This document shows, piece by piece, positions 59,061-64,000 of a stretch of DNA of 64,000 nucleotides. The stretch's first letter is position 1, and every line of letters begins with the position of its first letter. The DNA lies in the NCBI RefSeq assembly GCF_900473935.1, contig NZ_UCNN01000013.1:16697-80696 (forward strand). The letters are read 5' to 3'. Below the pieces are notes generated by a model that saw nothing but the letters and a program-made list of their open reading frames with translations, ran no database searches and was not told the DNA's origin. A program made the position numbers and the translations under genes. This stretch comes from Synechococcus sp. UW105 (GTDB lineage Bacteria > Cyanobacteriota > Cyanobacteriia > PCC-6307 > Cyanobiaceae).

Positions 59061-60150
59061 AGGGCTGTTGTGAATTTTGGGTGTAAGCATTTAGATCCGC
59101 CAGGCAACACTCCAGAGGGCTGGCCCCCTCGTGCACAGCGCGATACCAACCCACGGTGCAAGCCAGGGTGGTGGTGAAGTCCCAACGGGGTTTCCAGCCC
59201 AGGCGGTGATGGGCTTTATCGATCTGCAGGTGGAGCAAATGGGCCTCGTGGGGTGCTGTGGGGTCACTCTGGTCCAGCCAAGCTCCATGCCAGTGCTCCA
59301 GTATTGCGTCTACCAATTCGCCCACGGAGCGGTTACTGGCGAGGCTCGGCCCGAAGTTGAAAGCTTCGCAGGGTGGAGCTGGATCAGAGGCCAGGGCTTC
59401 TGCCAGCCGTAGGTAACCACCCAAAGGCTCGATCACGTGCTGCCATGGCCTCGTTGCGCTGGAGTTGCGCACCGGGATGTCCTCACCTCTGGCTAAGGAA
59501 CGCATGGCATCGGGAACAATCCGATCGGCGGCCCAATCACCACCGCCGATCACATTGCCCGCCCGAGCCGTGGCAATGTGCAGATGGGGCGTCTGGTGGG
59601 CAGCCGAGCCGCAGAAGCTGGAGCGCCAGCTCGCTATAGCGATCTCCGCGCCCGCCTTGCTGGCGCTATACGGGTCGTGCCCTCCGAGGCGATCGAGCTC
59701 GCGGTAGCCGTAAGCCCATTCCCTGTTCTCATAGACCTTGTCAGTGGTGATCATCACCACTGCACAGAGATGATCAAGGGGACGCAAAGCCTCCAGCAAA
59801 TGAAGGCTGCCCATGACATTAGTCGCCCATGTGCCAAGGGGATCCTCATAACTGCGGCGCACCAAGGGCTGGGCAGCGAGATGAAGCACTACCTCAGGCT
59901 GCGCCTGGGTTACCAAAGCTTTTAGGGCCTCCAGGTCAGCCAAATCTCCGATCTGATGATGCCAACCATCTCCGGCTGGGCGATCATGCGCGAGATAGCG
60001 AAACAGGCTGGGGGAAGGTTCCGGATCCTTAGCGAAGGTCCACACCTGAGCGCCTAGCTGCTGCAGCCAGAGCAGCAGCCAGCTGCCCTTGAAGCCTGTG
60101 TGGCCCGTGAGCAGCACCCGGCGGCCAGCCCAGAAAATTGGGTCGGGCAT
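59053..60150 (-). CDS. rfbG: CDP-glucose 4,6-dehydratase
   Basis: A 365-residue NAD-dependent dehydratase forming CDP-4-keto-6-deoxyglucose. The NAD motif LLTGHTGFKGSWLLLWLQQL and the catalytic YGYRELDRLGGHDPYSASKA region (YxxxK) are canonical for the RfbG family. The ATG at 60150 overlaps the rfbF stop by one base (TGATG), and its own end overlaps rfbH by 8 bases, so the three genes form one translationally coupled operon, rfbF-rfbG-rfbH. Confidence 0.96.
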   Translation of the reverse strand: MPDPIFWAGRRVLLTGHTGFKGSWLLLWLQQLGAQVWTFAKDPEPSPSLFRYLAHDRPAGDGWHHQIGDLADLEALKALVTQAQPEVVLHLAAQPLVRRSYEDPLGTWATNVMGSLHLLEALRPLDHLCAVVMITTDKVYENREWAYGYRELDRLGGHDPYSASKAGAEIAIASWRSSFCGSAAHQTPHLHIATARAGNVIGGGDWAADRIVPDAMRSLARGEDIPVRNSSATRPWQHVIEPLGGYLRLAEALASDPAPPCEAFNFGPSLASNRSVGELVDAILEHWHGAWLDQSDPTAPHEAHLLHLQIDKAHHRLGWKPRWDFTTTLACTVGWYRAVHEGASPLECCLADLNAYTQNSQQPYE

Positions 60151-60920
60151 CACCACACCTTCCAGGGAGCCTTGGCACTAGCCCAGAGTCCCTCGAGGTG
60201 CTGTCGATCACGCAACGTATCCATAGGGTGCCAGAAGCCGGTGTGCTGGTAGTAGGTGAGCTGGCCATCAGCCGCCAGGCCGCGGAGAGGTTCCTGCTCC
60301 CAGGTAGTGGCATCCCCATCGATGCGATCGATCACCTCCGGCTCCAGCACAAAGAAGCCGCCATTAATCCAACCACTTTCGCCCTGAGGCTTCTCCTGAA
60401 AGCCACTCACTGAGGCGCTCTCGCCGAACTTTAATATCCCGAAACGACCGGGAGGCTGGATGGCCGTCACGGTTCCCAGCCGACCATGAGCATTGTGGTG
60501 GGCAATCAGGGCCGTTATGTCCACATTCGCCACGCCATCGCCGTAGGTAAAACAAAAGGACTCATTGCGAATATAATCACGGACCCGCTTCAGTCTGCCG
60601 CCGGTCATGGTCGTTTCACCCGTATCCACCAGAGTGACCTCCCAGGGCTCCGCCTTTTTGTGGTGTACCTGCATGGAGTTCTTGCGCATATGAAAAGTCA
60701 CATCGCTCATATGCAAGAAGTAATTAGCGAAATACTCCTTAATTACATAGCCCTTATATCCACAGCAGATAACAAACTCATTAATACCATGAGAACTAAA
60801 AATCTTGAGGATGTGCCAAAGAATCGGTCGCCCACCAATTTCCACCATTGGCTTTGGCTTAATGCTTGTTTCTTCGCTAATGCGAGTGCCGAGGCCGCCG
60901 GCAAGGATAACTGCCTTCAT
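60150..60920 (-). CDS. rfbF: Glucose-1-phosphate cytidylyltransferase
   Basis: A 256-residue nucleotidyltransferase making CDP-glucose from CTP and glucose-1-phosphate. The N-terminal AVILAGGLGTRISEETSIKP is the pyrophosphorylase signature, followed by KPMVEIGGRPILWH and the FCFTYGDGVANVDI metal site. It starts the rfbFGH operon. The N-terminal third uses AT-richer codons than the rest. It is preceded by the remnants at 61065-61755 and by no intact gene. Confidence 0.96.
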   Translation of the reverse strand: MKAVILAGGLGTRISEETSIKPKPMVEIGGRPILWHILKIFSSHGINEFVICCGYKGYVIKEYFANYFLHMSDVTFHMRKNSMQVHHKKAEPWEVTLVDTGETTMTGGRLKRVRDYIRNESFCFTYGDGVANVDITALIAHHNAHGRLGTVTAIQPPGRFGILKFGESASVSGFQEKPQGESGWINGGFFVLEPEVIDRIDGDATTWEQEPLRGLAADGQLTYYQHTGFWHPMDTLRDRQHLEGLWASAKAPWKVW

Positions 60921-61064
60921 AATACAGAATGATGCAAAAATCGAGAAATGGCGCTCTGCGCAAGCGATACTTTAACTTCTTCCATTCCGTATTAGTGCTT
61001 TAGTAACAAATTACTAGCGAAAGAAACTGTTCAGCTGATGCGCAAACGTGATAGGAACAAGATC

Positions 61065-61259
61065 TTAACTTAGCGGGCCAATTGACTCCATGTCGGCCTG
61101 TTCAGCTTCTTTACCAAAAGCACAAGTGAACTCATCTGACACGAGGACACGAGCCTGCTTATTAAGTGCAACGGCGATACCGATCCGTTGATACTGGCCA
61201 CCGATTAGAAGAATCCCCAGTTCCCCTACAAAGCTTGTGGCCATGTAGGTTCTCTTCAA
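61065..61259 (-). pseudogene. Remnant of an ABC transporter ATPase
   Basis: A 64-codon minus-strand frame reads GELGILLIGGQYQRIGIAVA then LNKQARVLVSDEFTCAFGKE and ADMESIG. This is a decayed ATPase segment: the LSGGQ signature has become LIGGQ, Walker B LVxDE reads LVSDE, and TSALD reads TCAFG. Walker A and the membrane domain are absent. It may be the relic of a polysaccharide or lipid exporter at the island's right edge. Confidence 0.65.
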
Positions 61260-61755
61260 CAGAGCAGCCGATCTGGGCCTGCACGACAGCCTGCCTCAAA
61301 CGCTTGACCCAAGCACAGCCGAGCAATTAATCAGTGCAGTCATCAACTGCTTTGAAAACGAAGAGGCTGAAACAAGAGCCATCAAAAAGCGCCAAGCCCG
61401 CCACACAGCAGCGATCGAAGTGCTGCATTGGTGCCAGACCAACCCTTGCCAAAGCATCACGGTCGATGCCCTCAGTGAGCTGTTGTACCAATCGCGAACA
61501 TCCCTGTTCAAGGGATGCAAGGAGCATTTCAACCGCACACCACTGGAGGTGCAGCGTGCCGTCCGCCTCGACGGCGTACGCGAGCTGCTGCTGAAGCCAA
61601 ACAAACGCAATCAACTCGGTCTCAAGGGAATCAAACAGGTGGCGCAGCACTATGGCTTTACAAGCCAAAGCCATTTCACACGCCGCTACAGCGAGGCCTT
61701 CGGCGAGCAGCCTCAACAAACGATCCAGGGCCATGACTCTGCGGACGCCAAATAA
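61249..61755 (+). pseudogene. Truncated AraC-family regulator copy
   Basis: The frame between the stop at 61246 and 61755 encodes the C-terminal DNA-binding half of an AraC regulator (ITVDALSELLYQSRTSLFKG and VAQHYGFTSQSHFTRRYSEA). It is nearly identical to residues 174-310 of the gene at 46236. There is no start codon ahead of the conserved part, and the sensor domain is missing. A shorter product from 61420 is conceivable but would lack most of the fold. It lies 43 bases before the large surface-protein gene. Confidence 0.8.
61306..61716 (+). repeat. Direct repeat, right copy (AraC 3' region)
   Basis: Second copy of the repeat at 46755-47165, same orientation, about 23 base differences by eye. 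Many differences change the amino acid, but the frame is intact. Confidence 0.9.
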
Positions 61756-61798
61756 GCCGATTCACAACCAAATCGCGCACGATCGGGCTCTTCACTCC

Positions 61799-64000
61799 AT
61801 GCAAGAGGGCTGGAAACCGAAAAGAATAGGTCTGAGACTCTGCGGAGAGTTGCCTCTTTACAGCACCAAAGCAACTCCATCCATCAAAGCCTCTGAGGAC
61901 CGGTCCTCAGAGGCCAATTCGCAGTGCCATCAAGAGCAACAGAGCCACCCGACAATCATTGTCGTCGCCCCTGACCTTGAGCTTCCAGCCCTTCGGCCTG
62001 AAGCAGCAACGGTCACGATTCAACTTGAGGCGACAGCCAACCCTCTAGCCACGATCACAGAGGCGCTCAAAGAACGACGCCAACAAGGCACACCAGCCAA
62101 AGAACTCCACCTCCTGGCACATGGCAACAGCCAAGGGATTCAGGTGGCTGACCAGTGGATCGATCAAGCCGCCTTGTTGCGCCATGCCAGCGAACTAGCC
62201 CATTGGCAGATCAGCACCGTAGTGCTGTGGTGCTGCCAGATCGGCCGCAATCAAGACTTCATTGACCTATTCAAAGAGGTCACCGGAGCCGAGGTCTTCG
62301 CAAGCCAAAACAGCATCAACAAAGAAGCAATTAAGACGTCCAATCAAGATGGAGGCACTCGCCAGCTTTCTGAACTAATTGAAAATAGTCAACTCCATAC
62401 CTGGCAAGGTGATTTGGCATGGATTCAAATTGACGACGAAATCGAAGGCAGAATCAGCGGTGCCAGATGCGGTGATTCAGTTAGCCTCTCAGCCGACGGA
62501 AGCGTTCTAGCTGTTGGAAGCTGGGGAGATCGCACTCGGAGCAAAAACCAAGGAAGTGTTGCAACTTATACGTTAGACAATAACAATGAGTGGGAAGAAA
62601 TTGAAATCATCGATGGGGGCAGGAAGCAAGATTTTTTTGGTGCCGAGGTAAGCCTCTCAGACGACGGAACAAGACTTGCCATTGGTGCGCCTAGAGATGA
62701 CGACGGAGGCAACCTCTCCGGCACGGCCTCGATTTACGAGCTAACTGGAGGCAGCTGGGTCAGGCTAGGCGATCCAATTCCTGGCGTAACCGGCGTGCGC
62801 CTAGGAGCACAATTAGCACTATCGGGCGACGGAAGTACAGTCATTGTTGGGGCAATAAAACACAACTCGGGAAGAGGTTACGCAGGCATCTATACATGGA
62901 ATGGGACAAGTTGGGCGCGAATCGGCAACAACATTAAAGGCACTCAGCGAAAAGAGTATTGCGGCTCATCTGTCGCAATATCACAAGATGGAACCCGAAT
63001 CGCAATCGGATCGCCTGGATACGACTCCAGTAAGAACGACATGGGTCGCATCAGGGTTTACGACAAAACTGGCAGCAACTGGACGCTTAAATTCACCATC
63101 GTTGGGGCTGCAAAGCGAGATAAAGCCGGAAGCTCAATCTCTCTATCAGACGACGGAAATATCATTGCAATTGGAGCACCTAAGCATAGTAATAGTAAAG
63201 GCCATGTTCGTGTCTATGACATTAGTGGGTCTAGCAAAGTGCGGCTGGGGGCAGATATTGACGGCAATGCCGCTGGCCAACAGTTTGGTGGATCCGTCAG
63301 CCTATCTGCAAACGGACAACGGGTAGCGATAGGTGCTCAGTGGGCCGATGGTGTAGTTGGCGACAACGCTGGTCGGATCAGAATCTATGACTATCAGAGC
63401 AGCAGCAACACCTGGTCAAAAGTTGGTTCAAACCTTGAGGGAGAATCAGCAGGCGATCGCGCGAGTGGTGCAGTTGGTGGAAGTGGAATAAGCCTAAGTG
63501 GCGACGGAAAAAGTGTTGCTATCGGGTCACAGTTTCATGATGGCAGTGCAGGTAAAGATTCTGGATACGCGAAAGTTTTTGCAGCCAGTGGTCTCACCAT
63601 TGCCCAGACCGGCACCACCGACGGCTCAGGCAATCTCCTCACCACAGAAACTGGCAATACATCCACATTCACCGTTGTTCTTGATGCCCAGCCCACAGCC
63701 AATGTCACCGTCAACCTCACCGGTGCTGACAGCACAGAGCACTCCCTCAGCGCCTCAACGCTGACGTTCACCAACGCCAACTGGAATACACCCCAATCCA
63801 TCACCGTCACCGGCGTCGACGACAGCCTCGACGATGGCGACATCACCACCACACTCACCGCCACTGCATCCAATACAGGCGGCTACGCCGGCAGCGAAAC
63901 AGCCACCACCACCGTCAAAAACACCGACAACGAAAGTGCCGGCATCACCATTGCCCAAACAGGCGCCACCGACGGCTCAGGCAATCTCCTCACCACAGAA
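61799..64000 (+). CDS. Giant surface protein with DUF4347 domain and beta-propeller, 3' end missing
   Basis: An ATG at 61799 opens a frame that runs without a stop to the window edge (734 codons seen). Residues about 50-195 are a DUF4347 domain (ELHLLAHGNSQGIQVADQWI, ISTVVLWCCQIGRNQDFIDL). Residues about 220-595 contain seven repeats of a SLSxDGxxxAIG pattern about 55 residues apart, as expected for a seven-bladed propeller. From residue about 599, a 117-residue Ig-like repeat begins (LTFTNANWNTPQSITVTGVD), and a second copy starts at the edge. DUF4347 proteins are typically large secreted or cell-surface proteins. No classical signal peptide is visible; type I export would be usual. Confidence 0.85.
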   Translation, partial: MQEGWKPKRIGLRLCGELPLYSTKATPSIKASEDRSSEANSQCHQEQQSHPTIIVVAPDLELPALRPEAATVTIQLEATANPLATITEALKERRQQGTPAKELHLLAHGNSQGIQVADQWIDQAALLRHASELAHWQISTVVLWCCQIGRNQDFIDLFKEVTGAEVFASQNSINKEAIKTSNQDGGTRQLSELIENSQLHTWQGDLAWIQIDDEIEGRISGARCGDSVSLSADGSVLAVGSWGDRTRSKNQGSVATYTLDNNNEWEEIEIIDGGRKQDFFGAEVSLSDDGTRLAIGAPRDDDGGNLSGTASIYELTGGSWVRLGDPIPGVTGVRLGAQLALSGDGSTVIVGAIKHNSGRGYAGIYTWNGTSWARIGNNIKGTQRKEYCGSSVAISQDGTRIAIGSPGYDSSKNDMGRIRVYDKTGSNWTLKFTIVGAAKRDKAGSSISLSDDGNIIAIGAPKHSNSKGHVRVYDISGSSKVRLGADIDGNAAGQQFGGSVSLSANGQRVAIGAQWADGVVGDNAGRIRIYDYQSSSNTWSKVGSNLEGESAGDRASGAVGGSGISLSGDGKSVAIGSQFHDGSAGKDSGYAKVFAASGLTIAQTGTTDGSGNLLTTETGNTSTFTVVLDAQPTANVTVNLTGADSTEHSLSASTLTFTNANWNTPQSITVTGVDDSLDDGDITTTLTATASNTGGYAGSETATTTVKNTDNESAGITIAQTGATDGSGNLLTTE
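63593..64000 (+). repeat. 117-residue tandem repeats in the giant surface protein
   Basis: The copy starting at 63593 is followed by a second at 63944, 351 bases later. The first 57 visible bases of the second copy differ from the first at only four or five positions. The array continues beyond the window. Confidence 0.85.

Overview
The window looks like a chromosomal segment of a marine picocyanobacterium (Synechococcus, or a large-genome low-light Prochlorococcus relative). The evidence is a divergent ndk/speA pair, a canonical/non-canonical Flv3/Flv1 flavodiiron pair, two acyl-lipid desaturases, gcvP/gcvH, rplI-dnaB and several small proteins of picocyanobacterial type. Most of the window is compact and GC-rich. 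The first 1.4 kb and much of 47.2-61.3 kb are visibly AT-rich and partly decayed. I saw no tRNA, rRNA or CRISPR array.

Layout. 0-1.9 kb: the 3' end of a radical SAM/SPASM gene, a Nif11-like small protein, and remnants of an ABC ATPase and of a methyltransferase paralogue. 1.9-17.5 kb: a region dense in cyclic-nucleotide genes. It holds a frameshift-split cNMP-binding/PhcB-like methyltransferase, a cNMP-domain MscS channel overlapping a CHASE2 adenylate cyclase, a Crp-family regulator and a small cNMP-binding protein. Interleaved are ndk, speA, a DUF928 gene, and a two-partner secretion pair whose exoprotein ends in a CHAT (caspase-like) domain. A perfect CRP-type palindrome lies upstream of the DUF928 gene. 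17.6-29.2 kb: alaS, a Snf2 helicase with its SWIM partner, a MEKHLA protein, Hsp20 and a TRAP transporter. 29.3-35.6 kb: an oxygen/redox cluster (flv3, a small membrane protein, flv1, rubrerythrin, FMN reductase, pirin). 36-46.2 kb: gcvP, gcvH, a PLP enzyme, two desaturases around a divergent putative DNA-binding gene, rplI, dnaB.

46.2-61.8 kb: a surface-glycan island between an intact AraC-family regulator and a truncated second copy of its 3' end. It contains fucosyltransferase-like GT10 and GT11 genes, a GT2, a sugar epimerase/reductase, a split transketolase and rfbH-rfbG-rfbF for CDP-4-keto-3,6-dideoxyglucose, plus long gene-free stretches with transposase and ABC-transporter remnants. 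61.8-64 kb: the start of a very large surface-protein gene with a DUF4347 domain, a seven-repeat beta-propeller and the first 117-residue tandem repeats. It runs off the right edge.

How the genes may work together. The cyclase can supply cAMP to the channel, the Crp protein and the other cNMP-binding proteins, and the palindrome suggests a local target. The secretion pair and DUF928 protein look like an envelope output of that circuit. The island enzymes would make a 3,6-dideoxy, possibly two-carbon-branched, sugar for a fucosylated surface polymer. These links are inferences from neighbourhood and family knowledge.
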